Counted from the stretch's first letter, positions 23,389 through 35,559 are shown. The stretch: 64,000 bases of DNA from Tribonema minus (GCA_017506865.1 JAFCMP010000519.1:558001-622000), one strand, 5' to 3'. Translations and numbers: made by a program. Notes: generated from the sequence alone by a model not told the origin.

Positions 23389-24385
23389 CTGCGTGAAGGT
23401 CGGAGGAGGCAGTAGCAAACAGCAGCGGCGCATCAGCAGGGCAGCAGCCACAGGAATAAAACCTTCATGCACACCACGAATGGCGACACGCACACGCACA
23501 CACACGGCAGTGAAGCGACGTTCGCGTGAGCTGTTCTGACCCGTGAGGCATTGCGTGTCGTGGCTCCTCCATTACCACGATCTTTCTCTCGTTCACTGCC
23601 TGTGAGGGAGACCCTGGGGGTAGTGACAGTGCTCCGCTGTCAGAATAAACATGGCGATGGCGATGCCGCAGGACAGCGCGGTCGACGTCAACAGCTCAGC
23701 GGCCGCCTCACAAAGAGGTGTATGGAGCAAGCTGAGCAGGAGCATCATGGCAGTGTTGTCTGCCTATAGTCAGCAGTGTTGTCTTTAGTTATGGGATACA
23801 TATAGAGCATAGAGTTTTCCGAGATTTTCCCTCAGGTCGGAAAATCCGTGAACGGCCTTGGTGGTGCCTCAACAACGGTAATACCTCTTATCATCAGTGC
23901 GAGCATGGATGCTTCATCACAGATTCACTTTCACTTCCGCTGCATCCGGCCTTGCACCCTTCTCGGACGCACTGCTTCAACCGAAGCCCACAAAGGTGCG
24001 TGAGATGCTGCATCTGATCCCCCCAAGCGTGCGTGCGTCGCTTGCCCAAGTATATGCAACCCCAGCAAGTATGTAAGTAGTCACGCCATGGCATGCATGG
24101 CCGGCGTGCAAGTAACGACTGTCAGCAATGCGCGCGACCCCGGTCCGCTTTCACAGTGCAGGCAGCAGCTCCCGGATAACGACGCAACGGCTTGCGGCGT
24201 GCATGAAGGTGTTGAAGCGATGTACATTTGTAACTCGACCACGAATCACAGTCCCGCAACGAGTGAAGCGAAGCAATGTGATCCTTGCATTGTCACCGTG
24301 ACGAAGCTGCTACATCATACTAACGCCAGGCCCTGTTGCTGCTGCCCCTCTGCCCCTCCCGCTATGCAGAATCTAACTCGAGGCA
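23389..24385. other. Region between histidine and Cys-rich genes
   Basis: The missing first exon of the histidine gene is probably on the minus strand here, but I could not identify it. A perfect hairpin sits at 23823-23846: gattttcc, an 8-nt loop, ggaaaatc. A pyrimidine tract ending in an acceptor-like 'gctatgcag' (about 24350-24369) lies just before the secreted-protein reading frame. Confidence 0.45.
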
Positions 24386-25007
24386 ATGATGCACACTCTG
24401 AGCACCAGCACCCAAGCCATGGTCACCTGCCTCGTCATGGCGCTGCTGGCGCTGGCCCTGTCTCGCACATGGGCACGTGGACGGCGCCCTCATCTGCGAG
24501 GGCCGCAACCACAGGACCTACACGGGCGCCGGGTCGCCGTACGTGATCCCCTGCTCCCCTTACAACAGCGCCAACAAGTACTGCAGCTTTGAATGGATCG
24601 GCAACGGCTACGCTTTTCAGGACTGGGACGGCGTCATCACCTACGCCGCCGTCAAGGCGACGTGCCCCACGGGCGCCACGGCGGGCATCTGCACCTACAT
24701 CTGCGACGCCGGCGGCTCCTGCAAGACCACCACACTCAAGACCTGCCCCGTCAATGAGGAGGCGCTCATCTCCTTCATCGTCGACAAGAACGCGCGCCGC
24801 GCCACCGACGTGTTCGGCACCGCACGCAACGGCGCCGGCGACGTAGAGCTCGATGATGCTCAGGCTACGCCAGGCAAGCGTGAGCTGCCCGAGACTGACT
24901 CGAAAGCGTGCGTGCTCGAGCACGGCTGCTGCGACATTGTCGACGGCACTCTGCTCTTCGACACGCGCTGCGGCCCCGCCTGCACCCACCCTTGCGGCAG
25001 CCCTTAG
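24386..25007 (+). CDS. Secreted Cys-rich protein of unknown function, apparent frameshift
   Basis: An ATG at 24386 (second Met at 24389) opens a frame with a convincing signal peptide: a short polar start, then CLVMALLALALSRTWA. Near 24460-24480 coding appears to switch by one base into the frame that is open from 24477 to the TAG ending at 25007. That frame encodes about 176 residues with 16 or more cysteines, aromatic-rich YCSFEWIGNGYAFQDWDGV, a CTYICDAGGSC segment and a C-terminal CGPACTHPCGSP. The main frame has an upstream stop and no ATG of its own. So there is either a real one-base indel (pseudogene or sequencing error) or an undetected splice. The Cys pattern suggests an extracellular or cell-surface protein. 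I recognise no family and assign no function. GC content is high, like the other real exons. Confidence 0.5.
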
Positions 25008-26944
25008 ATCGCAGGATGGCGATCATCAACTCGTCGCCGCGCCGCGATGATGAGTGATCTGTCGGCTCAGGCATTTGATGTTTTCTTCACATCACCATAG
25101 AGGGAGAAGGTGATATGACGCACATACTAGAATTGCAAACATCGTTGCATGTGTGTGACTACAGTAGATGTACTCAGCATTGCGCAGTGCCTGTGGCGCT
25201 CTCAAGCTGGTCCAGGAGCTTCAAGTTGCAGAGTTGTGTCCGCCAACTCAACGCTCACCGACAGCCTGGTGGCGCTGCATCGCTGATGTGCATCAGCTGC
25301 GCTATGCGTTGTCGTTTTCCACTCGGCAGCCCGCTGCAAAGTACAGCGCAGCCGCAGTGCATGTGATTCGTGCACGCGTAGGTTAGCATGCTCGCTATAC
25401 TTGTACTGCACGCTGTGAGCGGTGCGACACATGAAAAATTTCAATGCAATACAATCTTTTTCTGCTCCTTGAGGTGCTGTACACACGTGGCCTGCACAGC
25501 TTCTCGTTGCATGTTTGTTGCTGCAAATTTGTGATGCTCGAGGATCCTTCCGTCCCTGCTGTCGCTGCTACTGTAACAACGATCGCTGCACATTCAGTGA
25601 GAATATTGCTTGCTAGCGCGCTCAATTGAAGTCACTCCGGCACATACCATCAGGGATATCATGCGCTTGCCCTCTTGGTTGATATGGTATCGCTTGCAGT
25701 GCACTGCCCCTTCCGCTCATTATGAGACTGTACGGATGTCCCCAAGTCCACGTACTGTGAACCATGTGCAAAGGTGCACTGTGACACCTGCTGTCAGGCT
25801 CAGGCTGGTATAAAAATTGAATTGAATGTTTGCAGGTGCACAATTACGACAATTGCACTGGACACCTGTGTATGCGATAGATTGGGGAAGGGACGAAGGG
25901 GCTCCAGCTCCTTCGGTGTTCAGATTCTCTAATCAGTACTCCCTTTGGTACGGATATTTGAGACTGTCTTGCAACATTTTGTCGTTTAAAAAGCTGTCTG
26001 CATATGACATGATTGCACGTTATGTGGTAGAGCAGTGGCAGGACCGACTGTTTCAGCCCTTGCGTCCAACAGCTTTGTTAAACATTTGCCACCATGACAT
26101 TGCGCTGCGTACAGCCAATAGGGCAACGATTGCAGTGGCCTCGGGGCCGTCATCAATACCTTTACAGCATTCAACGACCGTCACAACTACGCAGCAACAG
26201 TGAAGCACTGATGTTGATAATATGCGCATTTGGCCCTGGCGGACATGACAGCCGAGCAGCTGAACCTTTCGCTAAACCTGGTGACTATGGGGCGCTGCCG
26301 ATGCACAAGGCAACTGGGAGCCACAGATTTCTTTTAGGCTGTATACGTATTGAAGTCTAAGTATATAAGTTGTAGCAAATACCATGCAGTCAATCATGCC
26401 TCGTTCAGCGTTATACTGTATACATTCCTCATACAATATGTGCCATACTGCACCCGCGTGACTGACTCCTATTGGTGATCGCGTTGTGTGCAGGCTACTA
26501 CAATGTGATGCTGTCACTAAGCTCAGTAGTGAGCTCAGTGGTGACGTAGCTGCAGTAAAAGAGGCTGTAAAGCATGACAGTGTGGCACCTGCACGCTTCT
26601 TAAAAGAGCAAATTTGATTTGCAGAAGGCTCATCGGTCCTCTTGATGCTTTGGCATTCCCCAGGAGTACAGTACATGCTGACAATTTTATCCATTACTAC
26701 AGTGCAGCATCAAATGCAGCGGTGATCAGTCATCATGGTAACCATTTAATGACCGAAAGTAAGGCAAGCAGGTACCAACAATTACAACCACACGCCGGAA
26801 ATGGAAGTGTGAGCTAGCTATGCCCTTGCATTGACGGTAGATAGCCGGCAACTACATGTGTATTGAGTCTGAAGAATACTGTACTACTACTGTATAAACG
26901 TCCCACGAGGAAGCCGCATCAGCCTCTTGTGCTGTCCGACAGAG
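25008..26944. other. Intergenic ~1.9 kb between convergent genes; no gene seen
   Basis: AT-richer sequence lies between the 3' ends of the Cys-rich gene (+) and the AP endonuclease (-). A 125-codon open frame at 25826-26203 (+) has no recognisable motif, no exon-like composition and no signal. I see no supported gene. Confidence 0.5.
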
Positions 26945-29900
26945 TCAGCTCACCACTGGCAGACGCAGAATCAGGCCGACAGGGCAGTGGTCGCTGAGGC
27001 CGACCGTGGTGATGTCATCGTGGAACACGTCATGAACAATCGGTACAGTGTCAGATGAACTCTCGCTGGAGTCAGGTAATTCTGCGGGCGCCGCCTCTGC
27101 ACTGGGCTGGCCCTCTTTTGGCAGGAGCGACGGCGTGCAGAGGAAGTAGTCGAGGCGCAGGCCCTTGTTGGTGTCACGCTGAGCGGTGCCACAGGAAGAA
27201 GGCGCAAGAGAGCACGTGTGTTTTATTAGAAGCGTGACACCCTCTACTTCATCTGGTGTCATCTGGTGTCATCTGGTGTGTGGGTGTTCATACCCAGGCG
27301 TTTCATGGCACGTATCGGGCGCGTTTCCAGAAAGCATGCGTTACATGGCGGGTGCTTCCACTATATGGCGGTTAAATTGTACTGTATGACAATTCTGTCT
27401 GTTTGGTCATTGACTCTTGGATTATTATGTGTAGTTGTTCGATCCGAGGTGACGTGGAGTCCTGGTAAACCGGCAGTGCTATAGACTATGACACCACGTG
27501 GGGCAATCAATTTCCTCGCACGTGACGTCGCCTGCCCTAATCCTAAACCTAAATCTGAACCTAGAGCCACCTCGCGGACGCGACCAAGGCAGAGTCACAT
27601 CAAGCACAAACCACATTCTTCAACTACCATCAAGCAAGACACATGCAAGTCATGACTAAAATCACTTTCTGAGCGTGCTGCTAGTTTCTCCCCACTCTTG
27701 CATATGCTCCGGTTTGCAAAGCACCTCATTGTGAATGGATATCGCTGGCGTCCCCCGCGCAGAGTCTGCCGAACACTGCGCCGGCTAATGCCTCTGCCGA
27801 CAAGAATTGATAGTACATTATGAATCAGTGCACCGCGTGAAGTACTCAAGATAACACATGATCTCATCCCCGCTTTGTGCATTTTTGTACAGGTGGTGTA
27901 CTACTTGAAGTTTTACTTTGTGTGTATCACTACAGCGCTGCACAGCACCATGGTAGAGTGCATAATGACCCCCGCCTTGCGCGTGCCACAGTGCGTGCAG
28001 CACCCCCTCAGGTGGTATTGTGAGCTTTAAACCCCTGTAGTCTATACCAAAGTAATACTGCAAAGCATTTTACGTCAACTTCATCATGGCAAAGCAATAT
28101 AATAATATACATATCTCACCCCCGCCTTGCGCGCGCTCCAGTACGTGTAGCATCCCCTCGCGGCGGGGTAGAGGTGTCGAAACGCGTCCCTCACGTGAGG
28201 CGCGCCCGGCGCAGCCTCTGCCGCAGCGGGATTGACCCAGGCATCGAACGACGCGCGCTCCGCTGGCGTGCAGCCCGCCTGCTTCTTGAGGTGCGGCGCG
28301 CCGGCGTTGTAGATGTCCAGGTCCCTGTCAGTGATGCGAGGGTAGGGGAGTAGAAGACATCAGGGTAGGTAGGTGAATGTTGAGGTAGGTAGGTAGGTGT
28401 CAGATTAGGTAGGTAGGTAGGCATCAGGGTAGGTAGTCAGATGTCAAGGTAGGTAGGTACATACCAGGGTAGGTAGGTAGATGACAGGGTAGGTAAGTGG
28501 ACGTGATGCGAGGGTAGGTAGGTAGAAGATGTCAGAAATAGGTAGAAGTCAGGGTATGTAAGGCAATGTCAGGTAGGTAGATGTCAGGGTATGTAGGTAG
28601 GTAGATGCCAGGGTACGGTATGTAGACGTCAGGGTAGGTATGGCGGGCATCAAAGCACATCACAGCTACTTCAAACTCACAAGTGTGCCATGCTGCGTTC
28701 GCCGGTGACAACAAGGCTTGCGTTCCGCATCACAGTCTTCAGCTTTACTCATCGATGGCATCAACATACTTGTTGATATTGTATGTTGTACTTTCAAACT
28801 ATACTTGTCCCCCGCCCCCCACTGCCCCCCCGCCCGCAAGAAATATCACGTATATCAGAGCTACAGTGCTTCAACTCACAGGTGCGCCACGTTGAGATCG
28901 CCGGTGACGATGACGGGCTTGCCCTCCGCCTCCAGCGCAGCCACAAACGCGCGCAGCGCAGGGTCCCACGACGTCGTGCGGTATTCCAGGCGCTCCAGGC
29001 TCTGGCCGGAGTTGGGCACGTAGAGGCAAACCACAAAGAACTGCGCAGGCGCGAGCGCAACGACGCAGCAGCAGCAGCAGCGGTGCTCAGCAACTGAAGC
29101 TCAGCAACTAGGGCTCAGCCACTCAAGCTCAGTGACTGAAGCTCGGCGACTGAAGCGAAACAACAGAAATGTACCAATTTTGAGCCGAACCAACAGCGTT
29201 GTGCAAGGCTTCACATGCTATTGCTTTTTGCATGTTGCACTTAGGCCAAATTGCAAGGTCGTTCACAAGAGGTCGATGATGGTGCGGAAGAGACATATTT
29301 TGGGCCGATCCAACGGCGTTGCAACGCTGTAGCTGCTAGCACTACCTGCCTGTTGCCCTATTAGGCAGAAATGCAAGGTTATTTGCCAGCAATTGAGGAC
29401 GGTGCAACAGCGATCAGCAAGAATGAAGTGCAGCATGGCTCAACATGTTCACTTTTGGCCCAGGCTCAGCGCAGGCGTTGATTCTCAAAATCGCTGTCAC
29501 TGCCAATAGCAGCAACTGCCAATCCACCATTCAGCGTAGGTTCAAATCATTAAAATCCGTTGTTGTGGCTCTAGGATGAGGGACAGGTTTGACCTAACCC
29601 TGACCCTGCCCCTAATCGTACAGTACCCCTAACCCTCTCACGGCGCGCGTCCGGAGGTCTTGCCTTTTTGAGTGACCATCAGGGAAAATAACTCATGCCC
29701 ATGTTACAGGGGCAAAGCCTTCACAGCATGATAAACCCTTCACAGCATCAGTGTAAACTGGCTGTAAACATTGTACAGATTTTGAAAAAAACGCTTGGGC
29801 AGGCACATGCACACCTGAAAAGTGCACTTGGTGCAAGTAAATGGCTGAAGCCGCTCGCCTTCTCACACCCAATCATGGCAGCGCGCCCCTCCCCCCCGTG

Positions 29901-32900
29901 ATCCGCGCCAGCGCACGCCAACTACCTTTGGAGTGCTGCCCCTATTGCTTCAGCATTGTATATTCTTCGAGTGTATGATATGAATACGCAAACATGAAAA
30001 CACAAACTTCCAAGTACATACAAACTGGTAAGCAAAACCGCTCACCTTCTCATACTCAATCGTGACCGCGCGCCCCTGCCCCTCCATGATTCGCGTCAGC
30101 GCCAATGCCGTGCCGCACGCCGACCACCTTCGGAGAGCTGCCTCTGCTGCTTTAACCTTAAAGATAAACATTCTTGAGCACCAATAACAAACAAACTTCA
30201 AGGGCATATACTTCTTGAAGTGCTTTTGAAAACAACTGACTGGCGAAAACTGCTCACCTTCTCATACTCGATCGTTATCGCGCGCCCCTCCCCCCCATGA
30301 TCCGCGTCCGCACCAATGCCATGCCGCACGCCGACCACCTTCGGAGCGCTGCCCCCAGTGACAATGGGTCACCTTCGGAGCACTGCCTCTGTTGCTTTAC
30401 TGTCACACATACATTACCATACTCATTGGCGAAACCCCTCACCTTCTCATACTCGATCGTGATCGCGCGCCCCTCCCCGCCGTGATCCGCGTCCGCGCCG
30501 ATGCCGTGCCGCACGCCGACCACCTTCGGAGCGCTGCCCCCAGTGACAATGGGCCCCGCCTCCGGAGCGACATCATCTTTAGCGGCTGCAGCCACAGCAT
30601 CACTGGCGCTCTTGCCAAAAAAAGCCGTGAGCTTGGCCTGCTTGCGGCTGCCGTTTTCGGCTGCCGCTCTGGCGGTTTCAGCGGGCGGTTTCGCGGTGAA
30701 GACAACCGTTCCGGAGTAGCCCTGCGGTGGGGAGATGTCACACGCACGCATTGGTGTGGAGGGGTGGTATGTACGGTGACGTGACCATTACCCAATGGTG
30801 AGGAGTGATTGCGGTTGAACATGTGGCAGCTTACGTCAACGGGCCATGCGGGTCTAATGCAAGGCCCTAGTGGAGACAGCTGATCATCCTACAAAAGTAT
30901 CATGAGTTGGAGCTCCACAATAAATCCCTCAAACGCACTGTACAGCAGCTGACCAGCGCCTTCGCGTGGTCAGACGTCCCACGCATGACCCTTCGAACGA
31001 ATAAGAAGACTCCTTAGGTAAGCATAGTCTAAGTGCTTGCAAATCGATCTACTGAGCAAAACGCATGCGGCTGACATTGCTATTGAAGGAACAGACCCAG
31101 TGGGCGTCGTAGCCCCCTCTCCCCCCCCCCCCCCCCCCCGTAAAATGCATGTGCCCCCGCCTTCGCAAGATGTACATGCATTATAACCATGATGATGACG
31201 CATGACAGGAGACGCGTTCTGCTAACCTTCTTCTTTGTGAAGCAGCTCCAGCGCACATCATAGCAAAAATATATACTTCGCGAAGTACATGACTCGTGGC
31301 CAATGGCTGCAGCAGCGGCGACGACGGTTATTGGCGGAGGGCACTTGTCGCTAACCACACCTTGTCACCTAGAGCTCTACAATCTTTTGAATTGTTTCCA
31401 TATAATATTTGAAGTATAAAATACAAAGCAGCAATGCATGCGGCTGACCTTCTTCTTTGTGGAGCAGCTCCAGTGCGCTTTGTAGCACAAATCATAATAT
31501 ATACCTGTTTATTAGAAATATATATTATAACACGCCTTGTCACCAGAGCTTTTAAAACATGGTGCACCATTTCCATATAATCAAAGTACAAACCAGCAAA
31601 ACATGCGGCTGATCTTCTTCTCTGGGGAGCAGCTCCAGTCCATGTCGTAGCCCATGCATTTCTTACTGCATACTACAACCATATATAGCACTACACTTAC
31701 TAGCCTGCTTCATCTGAAAGTAAGGACCAGCAACGCATGCGGCTGACCTTCTTCTTGTATGCAGCTCCAGTAGACACCACAGCCCCCCCCCCCCCCTCCC
31801 CCCCTTTTGTGAAGTGCACATGCATCGTATCTACTGCTGAAGACGCGAAACGCGTTCAGCTGACCTTCTTCTTTGTGGAGCAGCGCCAGTGCGCATCATA
31901 GCAATACATAAATATATATGAAAACGAATCTATATATATATATATACATAATTACATAAACCAACAATGCATGCGGCTTACCTTTTTCTTTGTGGAGCAG
32001 CTCCAGTGTGCATCGTAGCCCGGCAGCAGCGCCGCAAAGTCCGCCACGTGCATCTCCTGCAGCTTGGTCTCCTGCAGGCACAGCAGGTCCGGGCGCTCGC
32101 GCGCCGCTAGTGCAGAAAGCGCCTCAGGCGCGTTCCTCAGGGTTCCGCGCAGGCCTATACGGGCAGATATTGGAAAAGGGGTGTCGGATTGCGGCATCAG
32201 GAGGGGGGGGGCTTTCCTAGGAAAATTACCTGCTCGGGACTTCAAGTTGGCATGCAGTAAATTCAACTTCTTCAAGTTGGCGTGAAGTACAGCGCTCGCG
32301 CGCCGCGAGCGCGGAGAGCGCCTCAGGCGCGTTCCTCAGGGTCCCGCGCAGGCCTATATACGGGCAGAATTTGAGGAATTTTGAGGAATGGTGTGAGATT
32401 GCGGCGTCAGGAAGGAGGGGAAAATTACCTGTTGGGGACTTCAAGTTGGCATGAAGTAAACTCAACTTCAACTCAGCATGAAGCAAATTCAACATGAAGG
32501 TTTCAGCTGTTGCCGTCTCAGTGGGAGAAGCAATCCGTGCCACAGCTCACCTTCCGCATTCATGACGCTACCTGCAGTGTTATTGCCACGCATTGCCGGT
32601 CAGGTCCTGAATCCCTGCCTAGTGGTGCTGGCCTATAGCAGCATGTCAGCGCTCAGCAGCTCGCACACCATGCGCATGTATTAGAGTTAGGTTTAGGGCT
32701 AACCCAAACCTAGCCCTAATCTTAACCTTAACCCTAAACCCAACTCTGCTGCGTTCAACGACACTGCCGCGGTTGCAGTCACCGTCTTACACAATCCGTG
32801 CCGCCAACCTCAACTTGCAGCAAACGAGCCTGCGCTGCGGCTCACCATTGACGTTCCACCAGACCGCAATCAAGCTCACCGTCTTGCGGACTCCGTGCTG

Positions 32901-35559
32901 CCAACCTCAACGTACACCAAGAAACCCTGCGCTGTGACTCACCGTTGACGTTCCACGAGAGCGCCTTGAAGTAGCGCGGTCCCGGGAAACCGGGTGTGGG
33001 GCGCCGGGGAGTGGGGTCCCGTTCCGTAACTTCAACAATGACCTTCTTCTTGCGCGGCGCCTTGGGCTTTGCTGCTGTTGCCGCTGCTTCTGCGCCTGCT
33101 GCTGCTGCTTGTGGGTGGTCAGCGTCAGCAGCGTCGGCATCTGCTGCGGCAGTCACTGGCTGCGGCTCTGGTGGCGGAAGCGGAACAGCGGTGCGGAGTT
33201 GGTTGTGAGTGCGCAGAGGGGGGAGTTTCAGAGGGGGGAGGTTTCAGTGACCAATCACCGCTGTCAAACGTAGCAGCTGCGATGGATATTTAAAATGCCA
33301 TAGATGACGCCTGATATACGCTGTGATACGGAGCTGAGTACGAGCGCAGTGCGACAACAAAGCGCAACAACATATCTCCTGCCAATGCTCTTGCTGATGG
33401 GATGCCAAAATTCTGTTTCCTATCATATCACTATTCAATAAGCGCTGACAACTGTCAAACACAACACGACTGTCGTGCAGAAAACACACCACATGAATGT
33501 CCATCAGGGACATGTTCGTGAATGTACCCTGAGGTTTATGTACAATTATTGTACTTCGCAGAAAAATGTTTGTTGTTTCTTCATTGTTCATGTGTTCACT
33601 CAAGATTTGTAATTCTCAACTGGGTCCGGGGTTCTGCTCTTCCCTTCTCTCGGACTTCCAATTACTGCAATTGCGTTGATGACATTTCCTGCACTTCAAA
33701 AGTTTGTGAATTCATAAGAGGGCATGCCTACCAGCATCGCGCTTGCAACCACTCTCGCAATACCCTGGAACCCTGACCCTGATGAAACTTGACTCTAAGG
33801 TTGCAAGCAACCGCTGCAAAGCGCATGATCGGAACCCTGATGAGTTTTGACTCAAAGGTTGCAAGCAACCGCTGCAAAGCGCATGATCGGAAGCCTCAAA
33901 GTCAGTGCCGGGCGCGCGCTGCTGCCAATCAGCATGAAACAAACACTCGGCGAGTGCCTTTGTCATGCCTATCTGCACTGCGCAAATACTTTTGGTGCGG
34001 CCCCGGGGGCAAGCCCGCCGCATTCAGAAGTGATGCAGCAGTGGCGGTGCGCTGTTGGTGCTGCTGCTACTCACCCCTGGCACATCAGCGCAACATTGTA
34101 TATGCAGGCATCGCTGTCTAGACCGCATAGCAACCTCGGCAACGAGCTGCAGGGGACGTTGTTCATGAAAGAAATGCGAGATGACGACTCTCCCTTTTAA
34201 AAAGTCGCCATCTTAAGTTCACAAAAGAGGGGGCTGCCAAAGCTTGAACCCCAGCCATGAGTAAATCTTGCTTTATGATTGCAAGCACACGCTGCAAAGC
34301 GAAGGGTCGGAAGCCTCAAAGTCAGTGCCATCAGCGCACTGCAAGCACTCTCAGCGAGTGCCTTCGTGCGTGGCTACCTGCAGTGTACGCGCGCATTTTT
34401 GGCATGGCTGGGCAAGCCCGCGTCATGTGACCATGGTGTGGCAGTGGCGGTGCGCTTTGGTGCTGCTGCTGCTTACCCCTGGTGCATCAGCACAACATCA
34501 CACATGCAGGCATTGCTCTCGACACCACATAAATAGCAAGCTCGACAACGAGCTGCCGGGCCATTTTCATGAAAAATGTGAGGCAATGACTCTCCTTTGG
34601 AGTCGCCATTAGTTACTCGCCATACTACGTATATCGAATCTCCAAACGAAAAAACGCGGTGTTTCTTGGTGTTCATAGAGCTGCTGAAAAGCACCCGGGT
34701 TTCAAGGATGAAGCCGGCTGTGTATGACCAGCATTTCTATTTACGGCGTGCTGATCATTCCACAGTATCCATGATTCTAATCGTAACTTTGTAATGCACA
34801 CTATCTGTAGTTCTCGGGCACATAGCTGCCATCCTGTCCTCAAGCACACTAGCTGCTACACAGTACTGGAGACAATTACCAACGTTGTGATGTCCTGAGT
34901 AAAATCACACTTACTGGTACAGCAGCAATTCAGAAACCCTCAGTCACCCCTTGGCGATCATGGCTTATGGTCTTGAGATTATCACCGTGGCGGCGGTCCA
35001 ATTTTGCCAGCGCACGATCTGCAAGGAGATGAGCCCAAGCCGACACTGTCAGTCGTACTGATTTATTAAATGCCAAGATGTAAGCTAAAATTATGAGCAA
35101 CAATTTCTCACCTGAAGAAGCAGCAGACTTCGCAGCAGCTTTCCTCCTACCCTTGGCCTTGGGTGTGCCAGCTTCCGCTGCCTCCACTGCCTCATCAACA
35201 GGCGCATCGGCTGCTGCCTTGGGCTTGCGGCCGCGCTTAGCCTTAGCGGGCGTGCTTACATCAGCATCAGGAGCTGCTGCTGCAGCGGCAGCCTCATCCT
35301 CCTCAGGCTTGCTTGGCTTGACACGCTTGCGAGCGGGCGACCGTCCAGGCTTGGGCGAGGACACTGTGTCCTGTGCAGCTTCGTCAGCTACCGCCGCTGT
35401 TGAGCGGCCTCGACGAGGACTCATGACAGGCGAGATCGGAACAAATGTCCTGTGCTGTTGCGACTGGAGCGATCTGGTAATGCTGATTGCAGCAGCGGGC
35501 CACAGAAACGCAGCAGCTGGTCTTAGGACGGCGGCCTGTGCCACTGCGCGCCACAGCAT
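26945..35559 (-). CDS. APEX1: AP endonuclease, APE1/ExoIII type, with N-terminal extension
   Basis: Seven exons: 35112-35559, 32943-33167, 31982-32154, 30443-30721, 28880-29040, 28120-28324, 26945-27178. The total is 1725 nt, 574 aa, all phases consistent. It cuts the DNA backbone 5' to abasic sites in base excision repair. Catalytic signatures in order: LSWNVNGLRG (Asn), LLCLQETKL (metal-binding Glu), CLYVPNSG (Tyr), IVTGDLNVAH (Asp and Asn), HLYPAARGCYTYWS, GLRLDYFLC (Asp), GLSDHCPVG (Asp-His). The Asp of the human NVDG motif is Asn here, as in bacterial exonuclease III. The first ~220 residues are extra. They comprise a basic, hydrophobic organelle-type leader (35559 onwards), an AT-hook-like KRGRKPK, and Lys/Ala/Pro-rich linkers, suggesting dual nuclear and organelle targeting. 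An insert rich in Ala/Lys with AKLTAFFGKSASD sits in exon 30443-30721. The start is the first in-frame ATG. Confidence 0.95.
27820..28020 (-). repeat. Decayed copies of AP endonuclease exon 28120-28324 donor edge
   Basis: Two copies lie at about 27965-28015 ('cccccgccttgcgcgtgccacagtgcgtg..') and 27868-27895 ('catccccgctttgtgcat..tgtacaggtggta'). They match the exon end and donor at 28115-28160, and the more distant one is more decayed. Confidence 0.7.
28340..28640. repeat. GGTA minisatellite next to splice acceptor
   Basis: About 300 bp are built from 'aggtaggtaggtag' separated by 'atgtcagggt'-like spacers, at least 12 units. On the transcribed minus strand it reads CTACCTACC and ends about 15 bp from the acceptor of exon 28120-28324, so it replaces or extends the polypyrimidine tract. 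Confidence 0.95.
29860..30400 (-). repeat. Decayed copies of AP endonuclease exon 30443-30721 donor edge
   Basis: The genuine edge (30437-30540: 'ctcaccttctcatactcgatcgtgatcgcgcgcccctcc...gcacgccgaccaccttcggagcgctgcc') is repeated at about 30255-30360, 30043-30147 and 29862-29940, plus a fragment at 30367-30390. Each keeps part of the donor and about 95 nt of exon. Similarity falls with distance from the exon, and the spacing is about 190-210 bp. Confidence 0.9.
31205..31910 (-). repeat. Five decayed copies of AP endonuclease exon 31982-32154 donor edge
   Basis: The exon end 'gcggcttacctttttctttgtggagcagctccagtg' (31974-32010) recurs at about 31218-31255, 31440-31480, 31602-31640, 31740-31775 and 31855-31892. 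Most keep a GT next to the 'aagaaaaag' exon end. AT-rich filler ('atatatata', 'tacttcgcgaagtac') and a C-run (31121-31139) lie nearby. The copies lie downstream of the exon in transcript order. Confidence 0.9.
32280..32375 (-). repeat. Copy of AP endonuclease exon 31982-32154 acceptor edge
   Basis: 'gcgctcgcgcgccgcgagcgcggagagcgcctcaggcgcgttcctcaggg.cccgcgcaggcctata' at 32291-32356 repeats 32091-32156, the exon start with its acceptor. It is in the preceding intron. A 'cttcaagttggca.g.agtaaa' filler repeats beside each copy. A smaller copy of the exon 32943-33167 donor edge is at 32842-32873. Confidence 0.85.
33775..34610. repeat. ~430-bp tandem duplication in AP endonuclease intron 1
   Basis: Two diverged units (about 33775-34200 and 34245-34610) share 'cgctgcaaagcg', 'atcggaagcctcaaagtcagtgcc', 'gcgagtgcctt', 'cagtggcggtgcgct', 'cacccctgg..catcagc.caac', and 'aacgagctgc.ggg'. 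A shorter internal duplication ('aaggttgcaagcaaccgctgcaaagcgcatgatcgg') starts at 33797 and 33855. No exon resemblance. Confidence 0.85.

Noticed and set aside
25826..26203. 125-codon plus-strand frame
   Set aside because: Intron-like base composition, no motif, no neighbours or splice context supporting it.
28340..28640. CRISPR-like regular repeats
   Set aside because: Units are 4-20 bp without unique spacers; it is a eukaryotic minisatellite in an intron.
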